64,000 bases of DNA from Ricordea florida (lineage: Eukaryota; Cnidaria; Anthozoa; Corallimorpharia; Ricordeidae): contig OX453286.1 in assembly GCA_949710005.1 (NCBI GenBank), forward strand, positions 10,957,498-11,021,497, in the 5' to 3' direction. Below are positions 1 to 13,433 of this stretch, piece after piece. Both the position numbers and the translations under genes were made by a program. The notes under the pieces are model-generated. The model was not told the DNA's origin and searched no databases. It was given only the letters and a program-made list of their open reading frames with translations. Numbering within the stretch: the first letter of the stretch is position 1; every line of letters starts with the position of its first letter.

Positions 1-453
1 CCACCCTAGATGACGATCCTTCTGCCCATACAATCTCTTATATCGTTTTTTGACAAAAATCTGTAAGGCTGAGTTTCTTGACACCCAGCTCCTGGTATTG
101 TATCTCGGCTTCAAAAATGACTACAATCATGAATTAAAATCAATTTTAAACTACATTTTTAATGCTACAGTATGGTGAAAATTGGATGTTAATCACTAAT
201 CTGTGTAATGAGCACTGATTTCAGGAACTTAAGTACGACGTGAGAAGTCTGCTCAACAATCAGCTGCTTAAAGCAAATATCTTTACAGGCAAAATTCAAT
301 ACGATTCCGAATTACAATCAATCTGACTTGTAACGTGGATATTGCCCTGTCAAGATACTACAAATCTGGAAAGTTTCAGAATTTCAATGATTCTGCAGGC
401 CGAGATATGATAGAATTACGTTCATTTCAAGGGCACAGGCCTTTGTATGTAAG

Positions 454-463
454 GCGCATGCGC
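454..463. promoter_or_regulatory. NRF1-like palindrome GCGCATGCGC (first of the array)
   Basis: Each complete monomer has this position. I count GCGCATGCGC intact in 16 of 19 units. In the units starting at 1585, 3766 and 988 it reads GCGCATGCGT, a C-to-T change at a CpG. The palindrome matches the core of the metazoan NRF1 recognition sequence. Function is not shown; it could be a simple consequence of satellite homogenisation. Confidence 0.5.
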
Positions 464-597
464 AGATAAAAAGAGTCTTTTCCTCATTTCAGATTGAAAT
501 CCAATCGTGGCAATCAAAATTTTCTTCGATAACTACACCTTATAGTATACCCTACTAGCACATATAGATAAAACATTCAAAATGATTCCTAAACTCA

Positions 598-987
598 CCA
601 CCCTAGATGACGGTCCTCCTGCCCATACAATCTCTTATATCGTTTCTTGAAAAAAATCTGTAAGGCTGAGTTTCCTGACACCCAGCTCCTGGTATTCCGA
701 ATTACAATCAATCTGACTTGTAACGTGGATATTGCCCTGTCAAGATACTACAAATCTGGAAAGTTTCAGAATTTCAATGAGTCTGCAGGCCGAGATATGA
801 TAGAATTACGTTCATTTCAAGGGCACAGGCCTTTGTATGTAGGGCGCATGCGCAGATAAAAAGAGTCTTTTCCTCATTTCAGATTGAAATCCAATCGTGG
901 CAATCAAAATTTTCTTCGATAACTACACCTTATAGTATACCCTACTAGCACATATAGATAAAACATTCAAAATGATTCGTAAACTCA
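598..987. repeat. 390-bp deletion monomer, copy 1
   Basis: This unit lacks 207 bp that correspond to 100-306 of the first monomer. The deletion joins ctcctggtatt to ccgaattac across a 3-bp att microhomology. Because 207 is a multiple of three, a 70-codon TTG-initiated frame appears across the junction; I regard it as accidental. Confidence 0.95.
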
Positions 988-2778
988 CCACCCTAGATGA
1001 CGGTCCTCCTGCCCATACAATCTCTTATATCGTTTTTTGACAAAAATCTGTAAGGCTGAGTTTCTTGACACCCAGCTCCTGGTATTGTATCTCGGCTTCA
1101 AAAATGACTACAATCATGAATTAAAATCAATTTTAAACTACATTTTTAATGCTACAGTATGGTGAAAATTGGATGTTAATCACTAATCTGTGTAATGAGC
1201 ACTGATTTCACGAACTTAAGTACTACGTGAGCAGTCTGCTCAAGAATCACCTGCTTAAAGCAAATATCTTTACAGGCAAAATTCAATACGATTCCGAATT
1301 ACAATCAATCTGACTTGTAACGTGGATATTGCCCTGTCAAGATACTACAAATCTGGAAAGTTTCAGAATTTATATGATTCTGCAGGCCGAGATATGATAG
1401 AATTACGTTCATTTTAAGAATACAGGCATTTGTATGTAGGGCGCATGCGTAGAGAAAAAGAGTCTTTTCCTCATTTCAGATGGAAATCGAATCGTGGTAA
1501 TCAAAATTTTCTTCGATAACTACCCCTTATAGTATACCCTACTAGCACATATAGATAAAACATTCAAAATGATTCGTAAACTCACCACCCTAGATGACGG
1601 TCCTCCTGCCCATACAATCTCTTATATCGTTTTTTGACAAAAATCTGTAAGGCTGAGTTTCTTGACACCCAGCTCCTGGTATTGTATCTCGGCTTCAAAA
1701 ATGACTACAATCATGAATTAAAATCAATTTTAAACTACATTTTTAATGCTACAGTATGGTGAAAATTGGATGTTAATCACTAATCTGTGTAATGAGCACT
1801 GATTTCACGAACTTAAGTACTACGTGAGCAGTCTGCTCAAGAATCACCTGCTTAAAGCAAATATCTTTACAGGCAAAATTCAATACGATTCCGAATTACA
1901 ATCAATCTGACTTGTAACGTGGATATTGCCCTGTCAAGATACTACAAATCTGGAAAGTTTCATAATTTATATGATTCTGCAGGCCGAGATATGATAGAAT
2001 TACGTTCATTTTAAGAATACAGGCATTTTTATGTAGGGCGCATGCGTAGATAAAAAGAGTCTTTTCCTCATTTCAGATGGAAATCGAATCGTGGTAATCA
2101 AAATTTTCTTCGATAACTACACCTTATAGTATACCCTACTAGCACATATAGATAAAACATTCAAAATGATTCGTAAACTCACCACCCTAGATGACGATCC
2201 TTCTGCCCATACAATCTCTTATATCGTTTTTTGACAAAAATCTGTAAGGCTGAGTTTCTTGACACCCAGCTCCTGGTATTGTATCTCGGCTTCAAAAATG
2301 ACTACAATCATGAATTAAAATCAATTTTAAACTACATTTTTAATGCTACAGTATGGTGAAAATTGGATGTTAATCACTAATCTGTGTAATGAGCACTGAT
2401 TTCAGGAACTTAAGTACGACGTGAGAAGTCTGCTCAACAATCAGCTGCTTAAAGCAAATATCTTTACAGGCAAAATTCAATACGATTCCGAATTACAATC
2501 AATCTGACTTGTAACGTGGATATTGCCCTGTCAAGATACTACAAATCTGGAAAGTTTCAGAATTTCAATGATTCTGCAGGCCGAGATATGATAGAATTAC
2601 GTTCATTTCAAGGGCACAGGCCTTTGTATGTAAGGCGCATGCGCAGATAAAAAGAGTCTTTTCCTCATTTCAGATTGAAATCCAATCGTGGCAATCAAAA
2701 TTTTCTTCGATAACTACACCTTATAGTATACCCTACTAGCACATATAGATAAAACATTCAAAATGATTCCTAAACTCA

Positions 2779-3168
2779 CCACCCTAGATGACGGTCCTCC
2801 TGCCCATACAATCTCTTATATCGTTTCTTGAAAAAAATCTGTAAGGCTGAGTTTCCTGACACCCAGCTCCTGGTATTCCGAATTACAATCAATCTGACTT
2901 GTAACGTGGATATTGCCCTGTCAAGATACTACAAATCTGGAAAGTTTCAGAATTTCAATGATTCTGCAGGCCGAGATATGATAGAATTACGTTCATTTCA
3001 AGGGTACAGGCCTTTGTATGTAGGGCGCATGCGCAGGTAAAAAGAGTCTTTTCCTCATTTCAGATTGAAATCGAATCGTGGCAATCAAAATTTTCTTCGA
3101 TAATTACACCTTATAGTATACCCTACTAGCACATATAGATAAAACATTCAAAATGATTCGTAAACTCA
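2779..3168. repeat. 390-bp deletion monomer, copy 2
   Basis: It has the same 207-bp deletion junction as the unit at 598 and starts exactly 2181 bp after it (390 + 3 x 597). The preceding unit (2182-2778) carries gtaaggcgc and gattcctaaac, as do the units that precede the other 390-bp monomers. Confidence 0.95.
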
Positions 3169-4959
3169 CCACCCTAGATGACGGTCCTTTTGCCCATACA
3201 ATCTCTTATATCGTTTTTTGACAAAAATCTGTAAGGCTGAGTTTCTTGACACCCAGCTCCTGGTATTGTATCTCGGCTTCAAAAATGACTACAATCATGA
3301 ATTAAAATCAATTTTAAACTACATTTTTAATGCTACAGTATGGTGAAAATTGGATGTTAATCACTAATCTGTGTAATGAGCACTGATTTCAGGAACTTAA
3401 GTACTACCTGAGCAGTCTGCTCAACAATCAGCTGCTTAAAGCAAATATCTTTACAGGCAAAATTCAATACGATTCCGAATTACAATCAATCTGACTTGTA
3501 ACGTGGATATTGCCCTGTCAAGATACTACAAATCTGGAAAGTTTCAGAATTTCAATGATTCTGCAGGCCGAGATATGATAGAATTACGTTCATTTCAAGG
3601 GTACAGGCCTTTGTATGTAGGGCGCATGCGCAGATAAAAAGAGTCTTTTCCTCATTTCAGATTGAAATCGAATCGTGGCAATCAAAATTTTATTCGATAA
3701 CTACACCTTATAGTATACCCTACTAGCACATATAGATAAAACATTCAAAATGATTCGTAAACTCACCACCCTAGATGACGGTCCTCCTGCCCATACAATC
3801 TCTTATATCGTTTTTTGACAAAAATCTGTAAGGCTGAGTTTCTTGACACCCAGCTCCTGGTATTGTATCTCGGCTTCAAAAATGACTACAATCATGAATT
3901 AAAATCAATTTTAAACTACATTTTTAATGCTACAGTATGGTGAAAATTGGATGTTAATCACTAATCTGTGTAATGAGCACTGATTTCACGAACTTAAGTA
4001 CTACGTGAGCAGTCTGCTCAAGAATCAGCTGCTTAAAGCAAATATCTTTACAGGCAAAATTCAATACGATTCCGAATTACAATCAATCTGACTTGTAACG
4101 TGGATATTGCCCTGTCAAGATACTACAAATCTGGAAAGTTTCAGAATTTATATGATTCTGCAGGCCGAGATATGATAGAATTACGTTCATTTTAAGAATA
4201 CAGGCATTTGTATGTAGGGCGCATGCGTAGAGAAAAAGAGTCTTTTCCTCATTTCAGATGGAAATCGAATCGTGGTAATCAAAATTTTCTTCGATAACTA
4301 CACCTTATAGTATACCCTACTAGCACATATAGATAAAACATTCAAAATGATTCGTAAACTCACCACCCTAGATGACGGTCCTCCTGCCCATACAATCTCT
4401 TATATCGTTTTTTGACAAAAATCTGTAAGGCTGAGTTTCTTGACACCCAGCTCCTGGTATTGTATCTCGGCTTCAAAAATGACTACAATCATGAATTAAA
4501 ATCAATTTTAAACTACATTTTTAATGCTACAGTATGGTGAAAATTGGATGTTAATCACTAATCTGTGTAATGAGCACTGATTTCAGGAACTTAAGTACGA
4601 CGTGAGAAGTCTGCTCAACAATCAGCTGCTTAAAGCAAATATCTTTACAGGCAAAATTCAATACGATTCCGAATTACAATCAATCTGACTTGTAACGTGG
4701 ATATTGCCCTGTCAAGATACTACAAATCTGGAAAGTTTCAGAATTTCAATGATTCTGCAGGCCGAGATATGATAGAATTACGTTCATTTCAAGGGCACAG
4801 GCCTTTGTATGTAAGGCGCATGCGCAGATAAAAAGAGTCTTTTCCTCATTTCAGATTGAAATCCAATCGTGGCAATCAAAATTTTCTTCGATAACTACAC
4901 CTTATAGTATACCCTACTAGCACATATAGATAAAACATTCAAAATGATTCCTAAACTCA

Positions 4960-5349
4960 CCACCCTAGATGACGGTCCTCCTGCCCATACAATCTCTTAT
5001 ATCGTTTCTTGAAAAAAATCTGTAAGGCTGAGTTTCCTGACACCCAGCTCCTGGTATTCCGAATTACAATCAATCTGACTTGTAACGTGGATATTGCCCT
5101 GTCAAGATACTACAAATCTGGAAAGTTTCAGAATTTCAATGATTCTGCAGGCCGAGATATGATAGAATTACGTTCATTTCAAGGGTACAGGCCTTTGTAT
5201 GTAGGGCGCATGCGCAGGTAAAAAGAGTCTTTTCCTCATTTCAGATTGAAATCGAATCGTGGCAATCAAAATTTTCTTCGATAACTACACCTTATAGTAT
5301 ACCCTACTAGCACATATAGATAAAACATTCAAAATGATTCGTAAACTCA
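4960..5349. repeat. 390-bp deletion monomer, copy 3
   Basis: It has the same deletion junction and again starts 2181 bp after the previous short unit. This regular spacing defines a higher-order repeat of one short plus three long monomers. Confidence 0.95.
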
Positions 5350-8300
5350 CCACCCTAGATGACGGTCCTTTTGCCCATACAATCTCTTATATCGTTTTTT
5401 GACAAAAATCTGTAAGGCTGAGTTTCTTGAAACCCAGCTCCTTGTATTGTATCTCGGCTTCAAAAATGACTACAATCATGAATTAAAATCAATTTTAAAC
5501 TACATTTTTAATGCTACAGTATGGTGACAATTGGATGTTAATCACTAATCTGTGTAATGAGCACTGATTTCAGGAACTTAAGTACGACGTGAGCAGTCTG
5601 CTCAAGAATCAGCTGCTTAAAGCAAATATCTTTACAGGCAAAATTCAATACGATTCCGAATTACAATCAATCTGACTTGTAACGTGGATATTGCCCTGTC
5701 AAGATACTACAAATCTGGAAAGTTTCAGAATTTCAATGATTCTGCAGGACGAGATATGATAAAATTACGTTCATTTTAAGGGTACAGGCATTTGTATGTA
5801 GCGCGCATGCGCAGATAAAAAGAGTCTTATCCTCATTTCAGATTGAAATCCAATCGTGGCAATCAAAATTTTATTCGATAACTACACCTTAGAGTATACC
5901 CTACTAGCACATATAGATAAAACATTCAAAATGATTCGTAAACTCACCACCCTAGATGACGGTCCTTTTGCCCATACAATCTCTTATATCGTTTTTTGAC
6001 AAAAATCTGTAAGGCTGAGTTTCTTGACACCCAGCTCCTTGTATTGTATCTCGGCTTCAAAAATGACTACAATCATGAATTAAAATCAATTTTAAACTAC
6101 ATTTTTAATGCTACAGTATGGTGACAATTGGATGTTAATCACTAATCTGTGTAATGAGCACTGATTTCAGGAACTTAAGTACGACGTGAGCAGTCTGCTC
6201 AAGAATCAGCTGATTAAAGCAAATTTCTTTACAGGCAAAATTCAATACGATTCCGAATTAAAATCAATCTGACTTGTAAAGTGGATATTGCCCTGTCAAG
6301 ATACTACAAATCTGGAAAGTTTCAGAATTTCAATGATTCTGCAGGCCGAGATATGATAGAATTACGTTCATTTCAAGGGTACAGGCCTTTGTATGTAGGG
6401 CGCATGCGCAGGTAAAAAGAGTCTTTTCCTCATTTCAGATTGAAATCGAATCGTGGCAATCAAAATTTTCTTCGATAATTACACCTTATAGTATACCCTA
6501 CTAGCACATATAGATAAAACATTCAAAATGATTCGTAAACTCACCACCCTAGATGACGGTCCTTTTGCCCATACAATCTCTTATATCGTTTTTTGACAAA
6601 AATCTGTAAGGCTGAGTTTCTTGACACCCAGCTCCTGGTATTGTATCTCGGCTTCAAAAATGACTACAATCATGAATTAAAATCAATTTTAAACTACATT
6701 TTTAATGCTACAGTATGGTGAAAATTGGATGTTAATCACTAATCTGTGTAATGAGCACTGATTTCACGAACTTAAGTACTACGTGAGCAGTCTGCTCAAG
6801 AATCAGCTGCTTAAAGCAAATATCTTTACAGGCAAAATTCAATACGATTCCGAATTACAATCAATCTGACTTGTAACGTGGATATTGCCCTGTCAAGATA
6901 CTACAAATCTGGAAAGTTTCAGAATTTCAATGATTCTGCAGGCCGAGATATGATAGAATTACGTTCATTTCAAGGGTACAGGCCTTTGTATGTAGGGCGC
7001 ATGCGCAGATAAAAAGAGTCTTTTCCTCATTTCAGATTGAAATCGAATCGTGGCAATCAAAATTTTATTCGATAACTACACCTTATAGTATACCCTACTA
7101 GCACATATAGATAAAACATTCAAAATGATTCGTAAACTCACCACCCTAGATGACGGTCCTCCTGCCCATACAATCTCTTATATCGTTTTTTGACAAAAAT
7201 CTGTAAGGCTGAGTTTCTTGACACCCAGCTCCTGGTATTGTATCTCGGCTTCAAAAATGACTACAATCATGAATTAAAATCAATTTTAAACTACATTTTT
7301 AATGCTACAGTATGGTGAAAATTGGATGTTAATCACTAATCTGTGTAATGAGCACTGATTTCACGAACTTAAGTACTACGTGAGCAGTCTGCTCAAGAAT
7401 CAGCTGCTTAAAGCAAATATCTTTACAGGCAAAATTCAATACGATTCCGAATTACAATCAATCTGACTTGTAACGTGGATATTGCCCTGTCAAGATACTA
7501 CAAATCTGGAAAGTTTCAGAATTTCAATGATTCTGCAGGCCGAGATATGATAGAATTACGTTCATTTCAAGGGTACAGGCCTTTGTATGTAGGGCGCATG
7601 CGCAGATAAAAAGAGTCTTTTCCTCATTTCAGATTGAAATCGAATCGTGGCAATCAAAATTTTATTCGATAACTACACCTTATAGTATACCCTACTAGCA
7701 CATATAGATAAAACATTCAAAATGATTCGTAAACTCACCACCCTAGATGACGGTCCTCCTGCCCATACAATCTCTTATATCGTTTTTTGACAAAAATCTG
7801 TAAGGCTGAGTTTGTTGACACCCAGCTCCTGGTATTGTATCTCGGCTTCAAAAATGACTACAATCATGAATTAAAATCAATTTTAAACTACATTTTTAAT
7901 GCTACAGTATGGTGAAAATTGGATGTTAATCACTAATCTGTGTAATGAGCACTGATTTCACGAACTTAAGTACTACGTGAGCAGTCTGCTCAAGAATCAG
8001 CTGCTTAAAGCAAATATCTTTACAGGCAAAATTCAATACGATTCCGAATTACAATCAATCTGACTTGTAACGTGGATATTGCCCTGTCAAGATACTACAA
8101 ATCTGGAAAGTTTCAGAATTTCAATGATTCTGCAGGCCGAGATATGATAGAATTACGTTCATTTCAAGGGTACAGGCCTTTGTATGTAGGGCGCATGCGC
8201 AGATAAAAAGAGTCTTTTCCTCATTTCAGATTGAAATCGAATCGTGGCAATCAAAATTTTATTCGATAACTACACCTTATAGTATACCCTACTAGCACAT

Positions 8301-8931
8301 ATAGATAAAACATTCAAAATGATTCGTAAACTCACCACCCTAGATGACGGTCCTCCTGCCCATACAATCTCTTATATCGTTTCTTGACAAAAATCTGTAA
8401 GGCTGAGTTTCTTGACACCCAGCTCCTGGTATTGTATCTCGGCTTCAAAAATGACTACAATCATGAATTAAAATCAATTTTAAACTACATTTTTAATGCT
8501 ACAGTATGGTGAAAATTGGATGTTAATCACTAATCTGTGTAATGAGCACTGATTTCAGGAACTTAAGTACGACGTGAGCAGTCTGCTCAACAATCAGCTG
8601 CTTAAAGCAAATATCTTTACCGGCAAAATTCAATACGATTCCGAATTACAATCAATCTGACTTGTAACGTGGATATTGCCCTGTCAAGATACTACAAATC
8701 TGGAAAGTTTCAGAATTTCAATGATTCTGCAGGCCGAGATATGATAGAATTACGTTCATTTCAAGGGCACAGGCCTTTGTATGTAAGGCGCATGCGCAGA
8801 TAAAAAGAGTCTTTTCCTCATTTCAGATTGAAATCCAATCGTGGCAATCAAAATTTTCTTCGATAACTACACCTTATAGTATACCCTACTAGCACATATA
8901 GATAAGACATTCAAAATGATTCCTAAACTCA

Positions 8932-9321
8932 CCACCCTAGATGACGGTCCTCCTGCCCATACAATCTCTTATATCGTTTCTTGAAAAAAATCTGTAAGGC
9001 TGAGTTTCCTGACACCCAGCTCCTGGTATTCCGAATTACAATCAATCTGACTTGTAACGTGGATATTGCCCTGTCAAGATACTACAAATCTGGAAAGTTT
9101 CAGAATTTCAATGATTCTGCAGGCCGAGATATGATAGAATTACGTTCATTTCAAGGGTACAGGCCTTTGTATGTAGGGCGCATGCGCAGGTAAAAAGAGT
9201 CTTTTCCTCATTTCAGATTGAAATCGAATCGTGGCAATCAAAATTTTCTTCGATAATTACACCTTATAGTATACCCTACTAGCACATATAGATAAAACAT
9301 TCAAAATGATTTGTAAACTCA
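8932..9321. repeat. 390-bp deletion monomer, copy 4
   Basis: It has the same deletion junction but starts 3972 bp after copy 3, that is one short plus six long monomers. The higher-order unit was therefore expanded by three extra 597-bp monomers in between. Confidence 0.95.
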
Positions 9322-10951
9322 CCACCCTAGATGACGGTCCTTTTGCCCATACAATCTCTTATATCGTTTTTTGACAAAAATCTGTAAGGCTGAGTTTCTT
9401 GACACCCAGCTCCTGGTATTGTATCTCGGCTTCAAAAATGACTACAATCATGAATTAAAATCAATTTTAAACTACATTTTTAATGCTACAGTATGGTGAA
9501 AATTGGATGTTAATCACTAATCTGTGTAATGAGCACTGATTTCAGGAACTTAAGTACTACCTGAGCAGTCTGCTCAACAATCAGCTGCTTAAAGCAAATA
9601 TCTTTACAGGCAAAATTCAATACGATTCCGAATTACAATCAATCTGACTTGTAACGTGGATATTGCCCTGTCAAGATACTACAAATCTGGAAAGTTTCAG
9701 AATTTCAATGATTCTGCAGGCCGAGATATGATAGAATTACGTTCATTTCAAGGGTACAGGCCTTTGTATGTAGGGCGCATGCGCAGATAAAAAGAGTCTT
9801 TTCCTCATTTCAGATTGAAATCGAATCGTGGCAATCAAAATTTTATTCGATAACTACACCTTATAGTATACCCTACTAGCACATATAGATAAAACATTCA
9901 AAATGATTCGTAAACTCACCACCCTAGATGACGGTCCTCCTGCCCATACAATCTCTTATATCGTTTCTTGACAAAAATCTGTAAGGCTGAGTTTCTTGAC
10001 ACCCAGCTCCTGGTATTGTATCTCGGCTTCAAAAATGACTACAATCATGAATTAAAATCAATTTTAAACTACATTTTTAATGCTACAGTATGTTGACAAT
10101 TGGATGTTAATCACTAATCTGTGTAATGAGCACTGATTTCACGAACTTAAGTACTACGTGAGCAGTCTGCTCAAGAATCACCTGCTTAAAGCAAATATCT
10201 TTACAGGCAAAATTCAATACGATTCCGAATTACAATCAATCTGACTTGTAACGTGGATATTGCCCTGTCAAGATACTACAAATCTGGAAAGTTTCAGAAT
10301 TTCAATGATTCTGCAGGCCGAGATATGATAGAATTACGTTCATTTCAAGGGTACAGGCCTTTGTATGTAGGGCGCATGCGCAGATAAAAAGAGTCTTTTC
10401 CTCATTTCAGATTGAAATCGAATCGTGGCAATCAAAATTTTATTCGATAACTACACCTTATAGTATACCCTACTAGCACATATAGATAAAACATTCAAAA
10501 TGATTCGTAAACTCACCACCCTAGATGACGGTCCTCCTGCCCATACAATCTCTTATATCGTTTCTTGAAACAAATCTGTAAGGCTGAGTTTCTTGACACC
10601 CAGCTCCTGGTATTGTATCTCGGCTTCAAAAATGACTACAATCATGAATTAAAATCAATTTTAAACTACATTTTTAATGCTACAGTATGTTGACAATTGG
10701 ATGTTAATCACTAATCTGTGTAATGAGCACTGATTTCACGAACTTAAGTACTACGTGAGCAGTCTGCTCAAGAATCACCTGCTTAAAGCAAATATCTTTA
10801 CAGGCAAAATTCAATACGATTCCGAATTACAATCAATCTGACTTGTAACGTGGATATTGCAAGATACTACAAATCTGGAAAGTTTCAGAATTTCAATGAT
10901 TCTGCAGGCCGAGATATGATAGAATTACGTTCATTTCAAGGGTACAGGCCT

Positions 10952-11849
10952 CTGGAACACTGACCACATGTTATAAACTTGAGGCTTGCATTTTGTTAGC
11001 GAGCGGCACGAACATGGCGATCGTGACAACATCTAAAATCTGCAGTATTGATCGAGATAGCAAAAAGAGCGCCAAAATATGCATCAGTTGCGGTGTGATC
11101 CCTGCTGAAACTGCAAAATTATATAGCTCTCAGTAGATCCTGGTAAAAACGAACACTGGGGGAAATGCAAATGTCTATAACATTACAATAAATATAAAAC
11201 GAGAAAGAAATTAATCATAACCATAGTGCGGGATTCCGCTAATGGCCACGGCAAAACGATGCATGACATGAAACAAGAATACAAATTCTTCAAAGCTTGA
11301 TTAATGTAGAAGATGGAGACAATGTATCGCAACTGTAGCACATCCAATTTTACAACAATCTAACTTTACAAAATACTAAGAATATGATTCAGTTTTAGGC
11401 AAAAGCTTGAAGAAATCTCGATCGGAGAGTAAGCCTTATTTCACTTATTTGCATACCTTTCCTTTATAGATCACTGGTCACATGTCTTGATCTTGATGAA
11501 TATTCATGACTAAATCGTGTGTTCTCCCTCACTAAAGCGAGGGGATAAAAGCGTTTGAACTCACCTTCTTCTAAATTGCTTGCCATGGTAAGAAATGAAG
11601 AAGCCTATCCAGTGAAACAAAGATATAAAAGCGAAGTGAAGGGGAATAAAATTGATCGTGAATAATAGTTTCGCTTTTCGCAACATCCCTATACTATCCC
11701 CAGTCCATTCATGACACCACGGTCCAACAGATTGAAGTGATATGCTTCATTTGAGGATATCTTGCAAATGATGATTACTCTCCATTTGAGGGGGAGATCG
11801 TGTTGAGTGAAAACAGTGGAGGCAAGAAAGCAGTTCTTCCAAGAAATAA
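10952..11849. other. Unassigned sequence between satellite and BEL remnant
   Basis: I recognise no gene, RNA gene or element end here. The last part (from about 11780) may belong to the degraded gag of the downstream BEL element, because the zinc knuckle frame opens directly after it. Confidence 0.5.
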
Positions 11850-12566
11850 AAATTATGTTTCAACTGTGGCCGCAGAGGACACTGGGGTAAACATTGCCGC
11901 AGCCGAGGCTGTATTAAATGCAAGTCAAGGTATCATACAAGTCTTTGTGACCAGGCTCAAGATGGAGCATCGTGTGGAAATGGAACAGTGTTAACAAGCT
12001 ATTCCCCTTCAGTCGAAGAATGTTCATTGCCAGCCATAATACCTGTGAAGATAAAGGGAGAAATATTCTGGGCCGATACAGGGGCAGGAAGAAATTTCAT
12101 CACAAGCGAGGCAATCAAAAACTTGAAGCTCAAACCTGAACATCACGAAGTTTGACAGATTCTCATGGTGAACGGTACAAAGAGACAGTCCATGCCTATC
12201 TTCAACCTCTCCATAGAGTCACTGGATGGAAAAGCAAGCGAGGAAATTGAAGTCACTGGAACGAAGTTGTGCGATTTCACAACCATTAGAAGACCAGACA
12301 TAAGCAAGCTAAAGGACAAGTATGAACATACCAAAGACAAGAGATTCTACAAACAGATTGGAGATGAATATCCCATACATGTGATCATAGGAGACAGTAC
12401 ATATTGCTGAATTAGGACCGAACAAGTGTACAAGGGACAACCAGGAGAACCAATCGTGGAAGGAACAACCTTTGGCTGAGTAATACATGGTGGCGATTTC
12501 TCTGACAGCCAGAGCTTCTTCAGCAGAGAGTCAAGTGACTATGATCTACTTTACAGCTTAGACGTC
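11850..12566 (+). pseudogene. BEL/Pao gag end and aspartic protease remnant
   Basis: In one frame the translation shows two zinc knuckles, CFNCGRRGHWGKHC followed by CIKCKSRYHTSLC, which is the paired arrangement at the gag end of BEL/Pao elements. About 60 residues on comes a retropepsin-like active site, FWADTGAGRNFIT (DTG), as in the DUF1758 protease of this family. The frame is interrupted by TGA at 12153, 12408 and 12477 but keeps the same phase throughout, so the coding sequence decayed by substitution rather than by indels here. It runs straight on into the reverse transcriptase region. The 5' gag and the LTR were not found. The product would have processed the BEL polyprotein; this copy cannot make it intact. 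Confidence 0.8.
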
Positions 12567-13433
12567 TTGGGAGTCAGAGACAGAGGTGAAGATGACGAGT
12601 TTGATATCTACACAGAATTCAAAGAGAACGTAGTAAGGAAAACCAACGGGAGGTACGAGGTAAACATTCCTTCGATACCAGGAGCCAAGCTGGACGAAAC
12701 CAATGAAGAACAAAGCCGGAGACGCTTACAGAACATGGAAAGGAAGCTAGAACGAGATGAACAGTTGAAGATTGAATACACAAAGATCATCGAGGAACAA
12801 TTGGAAGGAGTGGTGGAAAGAGTCCCAAACAAACCAACAGGGGAGCGGGTGTTTTATTTACCACACAAAGCTGTCGTTCGAACGGAAGCTGTTACAACGA
12901 AAGTAAGAATGGTGTTTGACGCCAGTGCCAAGCCTCACCCTCTAGCCACAAGCATAAACGAATGCATGTACACAGGCCCGTCCCTCCAACCCCTTCTTTG
13001 GGACATAATGATCAGAACAAGGATGTCTGAAAACATACTGCTGGGCGATATCAAGTAGGCATTCCTGCAAATCGGGATAAAGGAGGAACACAGAGATGCT
13101 CTCCGGTTTCTCTTTAACCTAAACGGAAAGGAAGAGCAAGCCAGTCCCTTCATTTTAGGAGCTACTCTAAAACACCACCTCAATCAACAGCCAGAAGTGT
13201 TCGCAGAGGCAGTGGAAGAGTTAAACACAAACACTTACGTAGACAACCTGAAGAAGACAGGAGGACATATCGAGGAATTGGAAAGGTTTAAAAACGAAAT
13301 TACTCACATCCTGGAAGATGCAAGATTCGAAGTACATAAGTGGGAGTCAAACCAAAAGGAGTTGAAAGATGATAGCATGCCGAACCCAAGCAAAATACTT
13401 GGACAGGTTTGGGATAAAGAGGATGACTCTTAA
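12567..13433 (+). pseudogene. BEL/Pao reverse transcriptase remnant
   Basis: Same frame as the protease region. The RT fingers/palm are recognisable from TTKVRMVFDASAKPH and GPSLQPLLWDIMIRTR through LLGDIK, then AFLQIGI after a TAG at 13056. The usual segment between the FNLNG and PFILGATL blocks is shortened, so part of the palm has been deleted. The catalytic box reads TYVDNL instead of the YVDD expected for an active RT, so the second metal-binding aspartate is lost. The frame ends at a TAA (13431) but continues in phase after it. The enzyme would copy element RNA into DNA; with the deletion, the D-to-N change and the stops this copy is dead. Confidence 0.85.

Larger units (their letters stand above)
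1..10951. repeat. Tandem satellite array, 597/390-bp monomers
   Basis: The array contains 19 full monomers and a truncated twentieth. Counting from the phrase ccaccctagatgac, units start at 1, 598, 988, 1585, 2182, 2779, 3169, 3766, 4363, 4960, 5350, 5947, 6544, 7141, 7738, 8335, 8932, 9322, 9919 and 10516. Fifteen units are exactly 597 bp and four are exactly 390 bp. Units differ by only a few substitutions, so the array is homogenised. It starts outside the window and stops abruptly at about 10951, inside a unit. I see no transposon ends, and the reading frames inside it look accidental. A long satellite next to a transposon graveyard suggests heterochromatin, possibly pericentromeric, but that is inference. 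Confidence 0.97.

Noticed and set aside
647-859. 70-codon frame in the short satellite monomers (also at 2828, 5009 and 8981)
   Set aside because: It starts with TTG, appears only where the 207-bp deletion joins two phases, and evolves with the satellite rather than as a gene.
1-10951. CRISPR-like or gene-family interpretation of the tandem units
   Set aside because: Units are 390-597 bp with no spacer/repeat alternation, and the context is eukaryotic.
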